From Pseudomonas sp. (GTDB taxonomy: Bacteria; Pseudomonadota; Gammaproteobacteria; Pseudomonadales; Pseudomonadaceae), in contig NZ_JAGIBG010000034.1 of the NCBI RefSeq assembly GCF_017744435.1, forward strand, positions 1 through 59,312: 59,312 nt of DNA, given 5' to 3'. Positions within the stretch are counted from its first letter, which is position 1. Every line of letters begins with the position of its first letter. Both the position numbers and the translations under genes were made by a program. Positions 41,775 through 52,210 of the stretch are shown piece after piece. The notes beneath the pieces were generated by a model. It was not told the DNA's origin. It searched no databases and saw nothing but the letters and a program-made list of their open reading frames with translations.

Positions 41775-42233
41775 TCAGCACAGCTCGCGTACTTCGGCTT
41801 GCGGTACCAGTAGCAGGTACTGCTCCATGCTCATGTGGATCAGGTGATCGTGGTCACCCGCCTCCAGGTAGACATCGCCCTGACGGGTAAGGCTCGAATC
41901 GAGCAGCATCTTGATCTGATAGGCGTCACCCATTGCCGGGATGGCGCCCCTTTCGCAATCACCGAACAGCATCGGCAAGGCGCTTTCGCGGGTCAGTTGC
42001 CAGGCACCGGACATGCGCACCTTGCTCATGTCCATATGCCGGTTGGCCGGTAGCACGGCCATGATGTAGTTGCCATGACGGTCGTCGAGCATGACCGACT
42101 TGGCCACCCGCTCGGCAGGTACGCCAGCCGTGCGCGCCGACTCCAGGCTGGTGGCCGAGTGTGGGTGGGGAATGATGTCGTAATCGCAGTTGGCCTGGTC
42201 CAGGCGCTGCTGCAGGGTCTTGGCCATACGCAT
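41775..42233 (-). CDS. YbaK/prolyl-tRNA deacylase-domain protein
   Basis: This 152-aa stand-alone aminoacyl-tRNA editing domain probably hydrolyses mischarged tRNA. The conserved Lys is in ERVAKSVMLDD, with the GDCERGAIPAMG segment following. I start it at ATG 42233, preceded by GGAGG. Which tRNA it edits (Cys-tRNA(Pro) or another) cannot be told. It is followed after 61 bp by the DUF2789 gene. Confidence 0.85.
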   Translation of the reverse strand: MRMAKTLQQRLDQANCDYDIIPHPHSATSLESARTAGVPAERVAKSVMLDDRHGNYIMAVLPANRHMDMSKVRMSGAWQLTRESALPMLFGDCERGAIPAMGDAYQIKMLLDSSLTRQGDVYLEAGDHDHLIHMSMEQYLLLVPQAEVRELC

Positions 42234-42331
42234 GATGCACCTCCGGTTTCGCCCCCCAAGTTCCAATTTTAGGCCTTGGGCCGGCAGGCATGGCTAAACT
42301 TCAAGCAGAGAGGTCAACGAGGTGACGACAG

Positions 42332-43681
42332 GTGATCACTCGATGTTGCCGCTGCCTGCTGCTGTTGCTGCTGCTTGGCCTGGCCCAGGCCAGCCTGGCA
42401 GCGCCCGGTAGCGTCTGGGTACTGGGCATCGATGACGCCATCGGCCCGGCCAGTGCCGACTACCTGGTGCGCAACCTCGAACAGGCCAAGGCCCAGGGTG
42501 CCCAGTTGGTGGTGCTGCGCCTGGACACCCCCGGCGGGCTGGACAGTGCCATGCGCCAGATGATCAAGGCGATTCTCGCAAGCCCGGTTCCGGTCGTCAG
42601 TTTCGTCGCCCCCAGCGGCGCCCGTGCCGCCAGCGCCGGCACCTACATCCTCTATGCCAGCCACGTCGCCGCCATGGCCCCGGGGACCAACCTCGGCGCC
42701 GCCACGCCCGTGCAGATCGGTGGGCCACCCGGGTTGCCGAAGGATGACAAGGCCAAGCCCGGCGACGACGAACAGACCCTGGCCCGCAAACAGGTCAATG
42801 ATGCCGCTGCCTACATCCGTGGCCTGGCCCAACTGCGCGGGCGCAATGCCGACTGGGCGGAACAGGCGGTGCGCGAAGCGGTCAGCCTGTCGGCCAGTGA
42901 GGCGCTGCGCCTGAAGGTGATCGACCAGGTGGCCAACGACCTGCCCGACCTGATGCGTCAGCTCGACGGCAAGACGCTGGTCGCCGCCGGCCAGCCGCAG
43001 CTCCTGCAAACTCGCGATGCCGCCCTGGTCGAGCATCTGCCGGACTGGCGCACGCGCCTGCTGGCTGTCATCACCAACCCCAGTGTGGCGCTGATCCTGA
43101 TCATGATCGGGGTGTACGGCCTGCTGTTCGAGTTCATGAACCCCGGCTCGGCACTGGGCGGCGTGGTCGGTGGCATCTGCCTGCTGCTGGCACTGTATGC
43201 CCTGCAGCTGCTCCCGGTGAGCTTCGCCGGCGTGGCGCTGATCCTGCTCGGTATCGCCTTCATGATCGCCGAGGCGTTCCTGCCCAGCTTCGGCGTGGTC
43301 GGTTTTGGCGGCATCGTCGCCTTCGTGGTCGGTGCGGTCATCCTGATCGACACCGACGCTCCAGGTTTCGGTATCCCGCTGGCGCTGATCGCCACCCTCG
43401 CCGTGCTCTCGGCGCTGCTGATAGGCGGTGTGCTGGGCATGGCCATCAAGGCGCGACGACGGGCGCTGGTCAGCGGTGACGCCGGCCTGGTCGGTAGCCT
43501 GGTGACGGTCACCCAGGTGATGGCGGACAACCCGTTCTGTGGTTCAGTACAGGCCCAGGGCGAACAATGGCAAGTCCAGTGCACCACGCCGCTACAGGCC
43601 GGGCAGAACGTCCGGGTCATGGCACGCCATGGCGTGATGCTGGAAGTGAGCGCTGCCGCGCCCGCGGCGCAAGGAGACTGA
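42332..43681 (+). CDS. NfeD-family membrane serine protease
   Basis: This 449-aa membrane protein has signal peptide 1-23, a ClpP-like protease domain (about 25-220) with Ser101 in GARAASAGTYI and candidate Lys153 for a Ser-Lys dyad, four hydrophobic segments (about 245-370) and a C-terminal OB-fold NfeD domain (about 385-445). The family cleaves partner stomatins. It starts with GTG 42332, with GAGGTG ahead. The slipin gene follows after 2 bp, the usual NfeD-stomatin pair. Confidence 0.88.
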   Translation: MITRCCRCLLLLLLLGLAQASLAAPGSVWVLGIDDAIGPASADYLVRNLEQAKAQGAQLVVLRLDTPGGLDSAMRQMIKAILASPVPVVSFVAPSGARAASAGTYILYASHVAAMAPGTNLGAATPVQIGGPPGLPKDDKAKPGDDEQTLARKQVNDAAAYIRGLAQLRGRNADWAEQAVREAVSLSASEALRLKVIDQVANDLPDLMRQLDGKTLVAAGQPQLLQTRDAALVEHLPDWRTRLLAVITNPSVALILIMIGVYGLLFEFMNPGSALGGVVGGICLLLALYALQLLPVSFAGVALILLGIAFMIAEAFLPSFGVVGFGGIVAFVVGAVILIDTDAPGFGIPLALIATLAVLSALLIGGVLGMAIKARRRALVSGDAGLVGSLVTVTQVMADNPFCGSVQAQGEQWQVQCTTPLQAGQNVRVMARHGVMLEVSAAAPAAQGD

Positions 43682-43683
43682 CG

Positions 43684-44436
43684 ATGTTCATGCAAGTGGG
43701 TTTCGGTGCCGTGCTGATCGTGCTGGCCATGCTGTTGCTGTCGGCATTCCGCATCCTGCGCGAGTACGAGCGTGGCGTGGTATTCCAGTTGGGGCGCTTC
43801 TGGCAGGTCAAGGGGCCGGGGCTGATCCTGCTGATTCCGGTCATCCAGCAGATGGTCCGGGTCGACCTGCGTACCGTGGTGCTGGATGTGCCGCCACAGG
43901 ATGTGATCACCCGCGACAACGTGTCGGTAAAGGTCAATGCGGTGCTGTATTTCCGTGTGCTCGACCCGCAGAAGGCGATCATCCAGGTCGAGGACTTCCT
44001 CGTCGCCACCAGCCAGCTGGCGCAGACAACCTTGCGTGCGGTGCTGGGCAAGCACGAGCTGGACGAACTGCTGGCCGAGCGCGAGCAGCTGAATTCGGAC
44101 ATTCGCCAGGTACTGGACGCACAGACCGATGCCTGGGGCATCAAGGTCGCCAACGTCGAGATCAAGCATGTCGACCTCAACGAATCGATGGTCCGCGCCA
44201 TCGCCCGTCAGGCGGAGGCCGAACGGGAACGGCGGGCCAAGGTGATCCATGCCGAAGGCGAGCTGCAGGCGTCGGAGAAGTTGATGCAGGCGGCGCAGAT
44301 GCTCAGCAAGGAGCCGGGGGCCATGCAGTTGCGTTACATGCAGACGCTGGGGGCGATTGCCGGGGACAAGAGCTCGACCATCGTCTTTCCGTTGCCGGTC
44401 GATTTGCTCAGAGGGTTGGTGGACAAGCAGAAATGA
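43684..44436 (+). CDS. Stomatin/slipin (SPFH) family protein
   Basis: This 250-aa membrane-anchored SPFH protein forms oligomers in membrane microdomains. One N-terminal hydrophobic segment (about 5-24) is followed by the SPFH core (REYERGVVFQLGRF, VSVKVNAVLYFRV) and a coiled coil (about 185-225). I start it at ATG 43684, two bases after nfeD, which probably processes its C-terminus. Confidence 0.9.
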   Translation: MFMQVGFGAVLIVLAMLLLSAFRILREYERGVVFQLGRFWQVKGPGLILLIPVIQQMVRVDLRTVVLDVPPQDVITRDNVSVKVNAVLYFRVLDPQKAIIQVEDFLVATSQLAQTTLRAVLGKHELDELLAEREQLNSDIRQVLDAQTDAWGIKVANVEIKHVDLNESMVRAIARQAEAERERRAKVIHAEGELQASEKLMQAAQMLSKEPGAMQLRYMQTLGAIAGDKSSTIVFPLPVDLLRGLVDKQK

Positions 44437-44459
44437 CCGGGGCTGCAGGGCAGCCCCGG
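44437..44459. terminator. Hairpin shared by slipin and lysE-family genes
   Basis: CCGGGGCTGC-AGG-GCAGCCCCGG, a perfect 10-bp stem, starts at the base after the slipin stop and 7 bp from the convergent exporter stop. No U-tract. Confidence 0.7.
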
Positions 44460-44466
44460 GATTCGA

Positions 44467-45099
44467 TCAGATCGGCGCCCGGCGCAGGGTGGCGAGGAAG
44501 GTCGCCGCGCCGATGAACAACCCGGCAAAGGTACGGTTCAGGCGCTTTTGTTGCTTGGGCGTGCGCAGCAGGCGCAACACCCGCGAAGCCAGCCCGGTGT
44601 AACCCGCCATCACCAGCATGTCGACGGAGATCATGGTCACGGTGATCGCGATGTACTGTGGCAGCAGCGGCGCGTGCGGGTTGATGAACTGCGGCAGCAC
44701 CGCCAGCATGAACACCAGCGCCTTGGGGTTGCTGACGTTGACCAGGAAGCCACGGAACACCAGGCTCAGCGGCTTGCCGATCGGGCGCACGCCCGATTCA
44801 TCGGTCATGTCCATGGGCAGTGCACGCCATTGCTTGTAGGCCAGGTAGACCAGATAACCCACACCGAACCACTTGATGATCTGGAAGGCGGTGGAGGAAG
44901 CCGCGAGGATGGCGCCGACGCCGGCGGCAATGATGGCGATCTGCACGATCAGGCCCAGTTGCAGGCCCAGGGCATTCCAGTATCCACGCCAGAAGCCGTA
45001 CTGTAGCCCGCTGGACATCGAGGCAATCGCCCCGGCACCCGGCGACAGGCTGATCACCCAGCACGCGGCAAAGAAGCCCAACCACACTTCCATCGACAT
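44467..45099 (-). CDS. LysE/RhtB-family amino-acid exporter
   Basis: This 210-aa inner-membrane exporter has about six hydrophobic segments. The N-terminal LSPGAGAIASMSSGLQYGFW is the RhtB/LysE signature. The substrate is probably an amino acid or derivative. I start it at ATG 45099 (GTG is one codon upstream), with GAGG ahead. A 12-bp palindrome lies just upstream. Confidence 0.85.
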   Translation of the reverse strand: MSMEVWLGFFAACWVISLSPGAGAIASMSSGLQYGFWRGYWNALGLQLGLIVQIAIIAAGVGAILAASSTAFQIIKWFGVGYLVYLAYKQWRALPMDMTDESGVRPIGKPLSLVFRGFLVNVSNPKALVFMLAVLPQFINPHAPLLPQYIAITVTMISVDMLVMAGYTGLASRVLRLLRTPKQQKRLNRTFAGLFIGAATFLATLRRAPI

Positions 45100-45112
45100 C
45101 ACACACCTCGCT

Positions 45113-45124
45113 CAACAATTGTTG
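45113..45124. promoter_or_regulatory. Palindrome upstream of lysE-family gene
   Basis: CAACAATTGTTG is a perfect 12-bp palindrome 14 bp upstream of the exporter start. It is a plausible repressor site; the regulator is unknown. Confidence 0.35.
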
Positions 45125-45194
45125 CAAAACGTTAAGCTAAGGCGTTGGCGAAAAAATAACCAGCAAATTCTGCTAGGTTTCCGTCTCCTGTACC

Positions 45195-45230
45195 GGCCTC
45201 TTCGCGGCGGTTCGACGCCTCGAAGAGGCC
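45195..45230. terminator. Inverted repeat downstream of the ABC-F gene
   Basis: GGCCTCTTCG and CGAAGAGGCC form a 10-bp stem with inner GGCGGTTCGACGCC pairing. It is a shortened member of the intergenic repeat family and likely terminates the ABC-F gene. Confidence 0.6.
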
Positions 45231-45251
45231 AGCACTTGCAACATCAAGGGA

Positions 45252-47162
<1,911 letters not shown>

Positions 47163-47212
47163 AGTGGTCGCGGAGTCTACCAGCTTCCTCGGCCCGCAGC
47201 GTGAGTGGAATC

Positions 47213-47695
47213 ATGTACACCGACCTGTGGAATCACGCCCTGGCGCTGTATGCCCGCCCGGGAGTCGAAACGGCCTGCCTGGATGTACAGGCGATGGGGG
47301 GCGACGTCTGCCTGCTGCTGTGCGCGACCTGGTTGCAGGCGCGTGCCGTCACCTTCAGCGAAGAGCGCGCCCAGGCACTGCGTGCGATTGCCGGGCCGTG
47401 GCAACACGATGTGGTTGCACCATTGCGCAGCCTGCGCCAGCAATGGCGCACACCCGCGCAGCACGATCCACACCTGGCGGCGTTGCGTGAGCACGTGAAG
47501 GGTCTGGAGTTACAGGCGGAGAAGCAGTTGCTGCAACGGCTGGAAACCTGTGCACAACAATGGCCCACGGGCTCGCATGAGCCCACGGGCGATTGGCTGG
47601 ACCGGTTGGCACCGGACCAGGCCCATGGCCACGACGCGCTGGTTGGCTTGCGCGCCGCGGCCGCAACGCTTCAGGAGGCCGAAGACGGCGTCTGA
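47213..47695 (+). CDS. TIGR02444 family protein
   Basis: This 160-aa soluble helical protein of unknown function matches the TIGR02444 pattern: N-terminal LWNHALALYARPGVETACL, then GGDVCLLLCATWL and a Gln/Leu-rich helix (about 90-120). I start it at ATG 47213. It diverges from the ABC-F gene with about 50 bp between starts, and its last 25 bp overlap the convergent algP gene. Confidence 0.82.
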   Translation: MYTDLWNHALALYARPGVETACLDVQAMGGDVCLLLCATWLQARAVTFSEERAQALRAIAGPWQHDVVAPLRSLRQQWRTPAQHDPHLAALREHVKGLELQAEKQLLQRLETCAQQWPTGSHEPTGDWLDRLAPDQAHGHDALVGLRAAAATLQEAEDGV

Positions 47696-48642
47696 GCTGG
47701 GGTGCTGGCGGGTGCCGAAGGGGTGGCGGGAGCGGCCGAGTTGGTCGCTGGCGCGCTGGCGGCTGGTGTTGCCGGCTTGGCAGCGACGGGTTTCGCAGGG
47801 GCCTTCGCTGCAGGTCTTGCTGCTGGCTTGGCGGCTGCAGGTTTGGCCGGTGCTTTGGCAGCAGCAGGTTTGGCTGCTGGTTTAGCGGCTGCTGGCTTGG
47901 CTGGAGCCTTGGCGGCCGCAGGTTTGGCAGCGACAGGTTTGGCAGCTGGCTTGGCGGCAGCGGTTCTGGCCGGGGCCTTGGTTGCGGCAGGCTTGGCCGG
48001 AGCCTTGGCAGCGGCAGGCTTGGCGGCGGCAGTTCTGGCCGGGGCTTTGGCTGCTGCAGGCTTGGCGGCCGCTGGTTTGGCAGCAGCAGTTTTCGCGGCT
48101 GGCTTGGCGGCAGGTTTGGCAGCGGTGGCGCGGGCTGGGGCCTTGGTTGCAGCCGGCTTGGCCGGGGCCTTGGCGGCAGGTTTGGCGGCACTTCGGGCCG
48201 GTGCTTTGGCAGCAGCCGGTTTTACCGTCTTGGCAGCAACCGCACGTTGATCGAGTGCTTTGCCAGCGGCCTCACGAACTTTGCCGACACCTTGAGCCAG
48301 CTTCAGGCTTTCCTGGGCATCACGCTTGAGCTGTTGAATGTAAGTACGGGTCTGGGTCTGGCGTTCCTTGAGCGAATCGAGCAGTTCTTCAAGTTCACCG
48401 ATTAGCTTTTGTGCCTTGTTCTGCGCCTTGGCTTTGCCTGCCTTGGCCGAGTCCTGCAACTTCAGGCGACCGTTGTGCAGTTTTTCCTGGGCTTTGCCGC
48501 GCTGCTTTTCCAACTTGGCCAGCAATTTCTCCGCATCAGCCAGCGCTTGCGAGCAGGCCTCTTCCAAGTGTTCGAGCAGGCTGCCCGAAAGTTGCTGGAG
48601 CAGGTGTAACGGCGTATTTACTGGCTTCTTTTTAGCCGACAT
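47671..48642 (-). CDS. algP: AlgP, histone H1-like regulatory protein
   Basis: This DNA-binding protein was linked to alginate gene control in P. aeruginosa. The product is 323 aa. The N-terminal 130 residues are a helical coiled-coil-like domain. The C-terminal 190 are a low-complexity Lys-Pro-Ala tail made of KPAA and KAPA units, like the tail of eukaryotic histone H1. The coding DNA is correspondingly repetitive and prone to length change. It has an excellent ribosome site (AGGAGG). It diverges from fklB and converges with, and overlaps, the TIGR02444 gene. Confidence 0.93.
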   Translation of the reverse strand: MSAKKKPVNTPLHLLQQLSGSLLEHLEEACSQALADAEKLLAKLEKQRGKAQEKLHNGRLKLQDSAKAGKAKAQNKAQKLIGELEELLDSLKERQTQTRTYIQQLKRDAQESLKLAQGVGKVREAAGKALDQRAVAAKTVKPAAAKAPARSAAKPAAKAPAKPAATKAPARATAAKPAAKPAAKTAAAKPAAAKPAAAKAPARTAAAKPAAAKAPAKPAATKAPARTAAAKPAAKPVAAKPAAAKAPAKPAAAKPAAKPAAAKAPAKPAAAKPAARPAAKAPAKPVAAKPATPAASAPATNSAAPATPSAPASTPAQTPSSAS

Positions 48643-48710
48643 GGTTTACCTCCTGGCTGACGAGATTGCGGCTCATACTATGCTTCTGCTGCTACCGCCG
48701 CTAGGGCATG

Positions 48711-48739
48711 TTGACAGTATTGATGGCGCCGCGTTGCAT
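48711..48739 (+). promoter_or_regulatory. Possible sigma-70 promoter for fklB
   Basis: TTGACA, 17 bases, then TTGCAT (weak -10), in the 224-bp divergent interval between algP and fklB. The -35 is perfect; the -10 is poor. Confidence 0.3.
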
Positions 48740-48866
48740 GCCTGGGCAAAGTTGTTATCTTGCAGCTCCGAGCAAGTGTAGTTGCTTAACAAAACGTTGC
48801 TGATATTTACACATGTCGAGGCAACAACGCTGGCATACTTTCCAGCTCATCGAGCTGGAGTTACCC

Positions 48867-49532
48867 ATGCCGCGTTATCTTGTTTTCGGCCTGTGCCTGA
48901 TGGCGCCATTTGCCCTGGCAGCCACCGATACCGCTCCTGCCAATGATCACGACCTGGCCTACAGCCTCGGCGCCAGCCTGGGTGAGCGCCTGCGTCAGGA
49001 GGTGCCTGGCCTGCAACTGGATGCACTGGTCGAAGGCCTGCGCCAGTCCTATCAGGGCCAGCCATTGCAGCTCGACAAGGCGCGGATGGAGGTCATTCTC
49101 CAGCAGCACGAGGAGCAGGCCGGCGCCGCCGCCGAACAAGCCGAAGTGACCAAGCTGCAAGCCGTGGAAACCCGCTTCATGGCCAACGAGCGGGCCCGTG
49201 CCGGCGTGCACGAGCTGCCGGAAGGCGTGCTGTACAGTGAGTTGAAAGCGGGTAATGGCGCGCAACCCAAAGCCGGCGGCAAGGTGCAGGTGCGCTATAT
49301 CGGCAGGCTGCCAGATGGTTCGGTGTTCGACCAGAACCAGCAAGCGCAGTGGTTCAGCCTGGACTCGGTGATCGAGGGTTGGCAGGTGGCGCTGCCACAC
49401 ATGAAAGCAGGTTCGACCTGGCGCCTGGTGATCCCCTCGGCACAGGCCTACGGTGCCGAGGGCGCGGGTGACCTGATCGCGCCCTACACGCCGCTGGTAT
49501 TCGAGATCGAGCTGCTCGCTGTCGGCGACTGA
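48867..49532 (+). CDS. fklB: FKBP-type peptidyl-prolyl isomerase
   Basis: This 221-aa exported prolyl isomerase has signal peptide 1-18 (cleavage near ALA-ATD), an N-terminal dimerisation domain (about 25-110) and an FKBP domain (about 125-220) with VQVRYIGRLPDGSVFDQN and SVIEGWQVALPHMKAGS. It is of the Mip/FklB type, periplasmic. I start it at ATG 48867, with GGAG upstream. It converges with algQ, with 9 bp between stops. Confidence 0.88.
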   Translation: MPRYLVFGLCLMAPFALAATDTAPANDHDLAYSLGASLGERLRQEVPGLQLDALVEGLRQSYQGQPLQLDKARMEVILQQHEEQAGAAAEQAEVTKLQAVETRFMANERARAGVHELPEGVLYSELKAGNGAQPKAGGKVQVRYIGRLPDGSVFDQNQQAQWFSLDSVIEGWQVALPHMKAGSTWRLVIPSAQAYGAEGAGDLIAPYTPLVFEIELLAVGD

Positions 49533-49541
49533 CGCCCGGCG

Positions 49542-50012
49542 TCAGACTTCGAGCGCGCCCTCTTCCTTGTGCGCGGTGTGCAGCACCTCGATCAGGCAAT
49601 CTTCGAGCTCGAAGCGCTCGCGCAATAGGCCACCGAGTTTGCCCAGCTTATCGGCGAAGCGCTCGATGTCCTTGCAGTCGCCCTTCTCGCAATGGTCATT
49701 GAAGGCCAGTGCGATCTGCGTGCTTTCGTCGATGCGCGGATTGATTTGCGTGGCCAGTTCAAGGCCTCGCGCATCGCCAAATGCCTTGGCTTCCTCGATC
49801 AGCTGCCCGCTGACTTCAAAATGCCAAGCTGACACGTAGTCGACCAGGATGGCGCAGAAATCCCGGTTCTTGTCCTTGTCGGCAAAAGCCGGCCTGGCGT
49901 CGCGCAAGGTGCGGAAAGCCTGAACCAGCTCCTCGCGTTCCTCGAGCCAACGGTCGATCAGCTTGTGAACCCCACCCCAGCGTTCCTGGGCGTTCTGACA
50001 ACTATCGAGCAT
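49542..50012 (-). CDS. algQ: AlgQ / Rsd anti-sigma-70 factor
   Basis: It binds sigma-70 and favours use of alternative sigma factors; in P. aeruginosa it affects alginate and siderophore genes. The product is 156 aa and all helical. The Rsd/AlgQ family start MLDSCQNAQERWGGVHKLID is clear, with YVSAWHFEVSGQLIEEA further on. I start it at ATG 50012, with GGAAGAG ahead. It is monocistronic, with a 232-bp upstream region where no clear promoter was seen. Confidence 0.93.
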   Translation of the reverse strand: MLDSCQNAQERWGGVHKLIDRWLEEREELVQAFRTLRDARPAFADKDKNRDFCAILVDYVSAWHFEVSGQLIEEAKAFGDARGLELATQINPRIDESTQIALAFNDHCEKGDCKDIERFADKLGKLGGLLRERFELEDCLIEVLHTAHKEEGALEV

Positions 50013-50244
50013 GGCGATCTCTTCCCTTCTGGGTAGATGCCGCTGCACCTCGCACCACGACCGTGCAGCACAAAGGTGACATCAGCAGGACGGCATCGAG
50101 CAGTTGTGTTTTCGGTATGCGTGCTGGGAGATTATTCCCGCGCGTGCTTAGCATCAAGGTACGCAGCGGACAAAGTTCATACAAGTGTTTAATACCCCGA
50201 TGCACCACCATTGGTCGCGCTATCGACCGCCAGCATGCGCCAGG

Positions 50245-50751
50245 TCAAGGATTGCCAAGTGAGCGGAAACGATACGCCAGCAGGCCGTTCAAGGGCAGCG
50301 CCGCCAGCAGCAGATACGCCAGCAGGCTCCACTCCGGCAAAGTCAGGTCGAGAAAGCTCCAGGTCAGCGAGCTGCAATCGGGGCCGCCCAGCAACAGTTG
50401 CCGCGCAGCTTCACGCCAGGACTGTTCGAACATGTGCCCGATGGGTAACGGGCACCGATGGCTCGTGTCACTCGCGCCCTGCAACCACACATGCCGTGCC
50501 GCCAGCAAAGCACCACTGGCCGCGCACAGCAGCGCCGTTCGCGCATAACGCCGTGCCCCGGTAGTTCCAGGCGCATGCAGCGCTGCACAAAGGCACACCA
50601 GTGCATACACCGCTAGCAGTAGCCGCTGACTGAAACACAGCGGGCAAGGCACAAGCCCAACGGCACTTTCGAGATAGAAGGACGCGCCCAGCACTGCCAG
50701 CGAAGCAAGGCATGCCGGAATGAAAAGCGTGCGCAGACTGGCCATCGGCAT
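50245..50751 (-). CDS. dsbB: DsbB-family disulfide bond protein (DsbH-like)
   Basis: It reoxidises DsbA in the periplasm and passes electrons to quinone. The product is 168 aa with four hydrophobic segments. The two catalytic Cys pairs are present: Cys36/Cys39 (PCPLC) and Cys100/Cys126. This position next to algQ and hemY is that of the second DsbB homologue of pseudomonads, named dsbH in P. aeruginosa. ATG 50751 and ATG 50745 are both possible starts. Confidence 0.88.
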   Translation of the reverse strand: MPMASLRTLFIPACLASLAVLGASFYLESAVGLVPCPLCFSQRLLLAVYALVCLCAALHAPGTTGARRYARTALLCAASGALLAARHVWLQGASDTSHRCPLPIGHMFEQSWREAARQLLLGGPDCSSLTWSFLDLTLPEWSLLAYLLLAALPLNGLLAYRFRSLGNP

Positions 50752-50936
50752 GGGAAGAACGGTCCCGGGAAAGTTGAAGTGGCTTGGAACGGTAGAGGAA
50801 AGGCCAGGCTTGTTTCAAGGCACTACCGGAGTGACAAGTCGCTGTATTGCAAGGAAAGTCTCCATCCAAGCCGTAGGAAACTTCCGAAGAAGGGACTGCA
50901 GATATAACTTTTAACGCAGAACAAGTTACCAAACCC

Positions 50937-50964
50937 ATGAGCCCGCGCCCCTGCGCGGGCTCAT
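50937..50964. terminator. Strong hairpin downstream of hemY
   Basis: ATGAGCCCGCGC-CCCT-GCGCGGGCTCAT, a perfect 12-bp stem with 4-base loop, ends 8 bp from the hemY stop. No U-tract follows on the minus strand. It separates hemY from dsbB. Confidence 0.75.
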
Positions 50965-50971
50965 GGAACGC

Positions 50972-52210
50972 TCAGGCGCGTACACCCTCTGGCAGCGGCA
51001 GCGCCAGAAGACGCTCATCGAGCAGGCCCAGGCCTTCCTCGAACAGCTGATTGCTGCGTTCGGTTTCACCCAGGCTGGCCAGCAAGCGCGCAAGCTCGGC
51101 GCAGGCTTCCGGATTACGCTCCATGCGCAGGCTGCTTTCGAGATAGTCGCGCGCCTTGCCCCACAGGCGATTCTGCAGGCTCAAGCGACCGAGTGTAAGC
51201 AACAGGCTCGGGTCTTCTGGATGGGCCTTCAGCCAGCCTTCGGCGGTCTGCAGCTGACGCGCCGGGTCATCACCGCGCACGAGGCCGTACAGGCGAGCCA
51301 GGTGGCTTTCGTACTCACGTTTGAGCGCGCTGCGCAGCACCTGCTCGGCTTCGCCCTGAGCGCCCACCTGGCGCAGCTGTTCGGCGTAGGCCAGTACCAG
51401 TTGCGGCTCCTGGCGCTGGGCCGCGGTCAGTTGCTGCCAGGCACGCTCCAGCGCCTGCCGGGCACTTTGCATATCCTCGCCACGAGTGGTCGCCAGGCCA
51501 AGGTTCTGGCCCCAGGCGCGCTTCTCCAGCGCGGCCAGCTCATCGGCCGGCAACACCTTGCCCTTGCGCAGGTCCGGCAGCAGGCGAATCAGCGCCGACC
51601 AGTCGCCACGCTCCTGGTGCAGACGCTGCAGCAAGCGCAGGACCTGGGTGTTATGGGGATGCCGTTCCTGCATGGCCAGCAGCGTCTCCAGCGCACCATC
51701 ACGCTCGCCGCGGTCCATCTGCAATTGCGCATGGGTCAGGGCAATGGCCAGCTCGGCCTGCGGCTGACGCTCCAGCGCACGCTCCAGCAGGTTGTCGCTG
51801 TCTTCCTTACGCCCCTGTTCATTGGCGGCGCGGGCAGCGCCGAGGTAATACAACAGCGGCTGGCGCTCGGCTTCGGCAGCACGATGCAGGTGGCGCTGGG
51901 CACTGGCCCAACGGCCTTCGGCCAGGTCCAGCTGGCCTTGTTCGATGGCGATCCGCACGCGCCGGCTGCGGTTGCGCCGCGACCATGGGTTGACCACGCC
52001 GCTGGAGGTCAGCACCAGGCCAACCAGGTAACGCAGCAGCAACAGCAACACGACCACGGAAGCCAGCGCTGCGAGCGCCGCCCACAGCCCGGACTGGTAA
52101 CGGAAACCACCGTAGGCGATCAGCACGTAACCACTGTGCTTGGCGACCGCGATACCCAGCGCTGCGGCAACCACGATCGCCAGTACGGCCAGCAGGTAGA
52201 CACGCTTCAT
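50972..52210 (-). CDS. hemY: HemY, heme biosynthesis-associated TPR membrane protein
   Basis: This 412-aa inner-membrane protein of the HemY family (not protoporphyrinogen oxidase) has two N-terminal hydrophobic segments (about 4-23 and 42-66), then a cytoplasmic TPR region (LDLAEGRWASAQRHLHRAAE and later repeats). The biochemical role is unsettled; it always follows hemX. Its ATG overlaps the hemX stop by 4 bp (ATGA). Confidence 0.92.
   Translation of the reverse strand: MKRVYLLAVLAIVVAAALGIAVAKHSGYVLIAYGGFRYQSGLWAALAALASVVVLLLLLRYLVGLVLTSSGVVNPWSRRNRSRRVRIAIEQGQLDLAEGRWASAQRHLHRAAEAERQPLLYYLGAARAANEQGRKEDSDNLLERALERQPQAELAIALTHAQLQMDRGERDGALETLLAMQERHPHNTQVLRLLQRLHQERGDWSALIRLLPDLRKGKVLPADELAALEKRAWGQNLGLATTRGEDMQSARQALERAWQQLTAAQRQEPQLVLAYAEQLRQVGAQGEAEQVLRSALKREYESHLARLYGLVRGDDPARQLQTAEGWLKAHPEDPSLLLTLGRLSLQNRLWGKARDYLESSLRMERNPEACAELARLLASLGETERSNQLFEEGLGLLDERLLALPLPEGVRA

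Noticed and set aside
47702..48250. Plus-strand Ala/Gly/Leu-rich open frame opposite algP
   Set aside because: It arises from the repetitive algP tail read in reverse and has no ribosome site.
47702..48250. Repeat array that could suggest a CRISPR
   Set aside because: The repeats are in-frame KPAA/KAPA codons without unique spacers of constant length; no cas genes are present.
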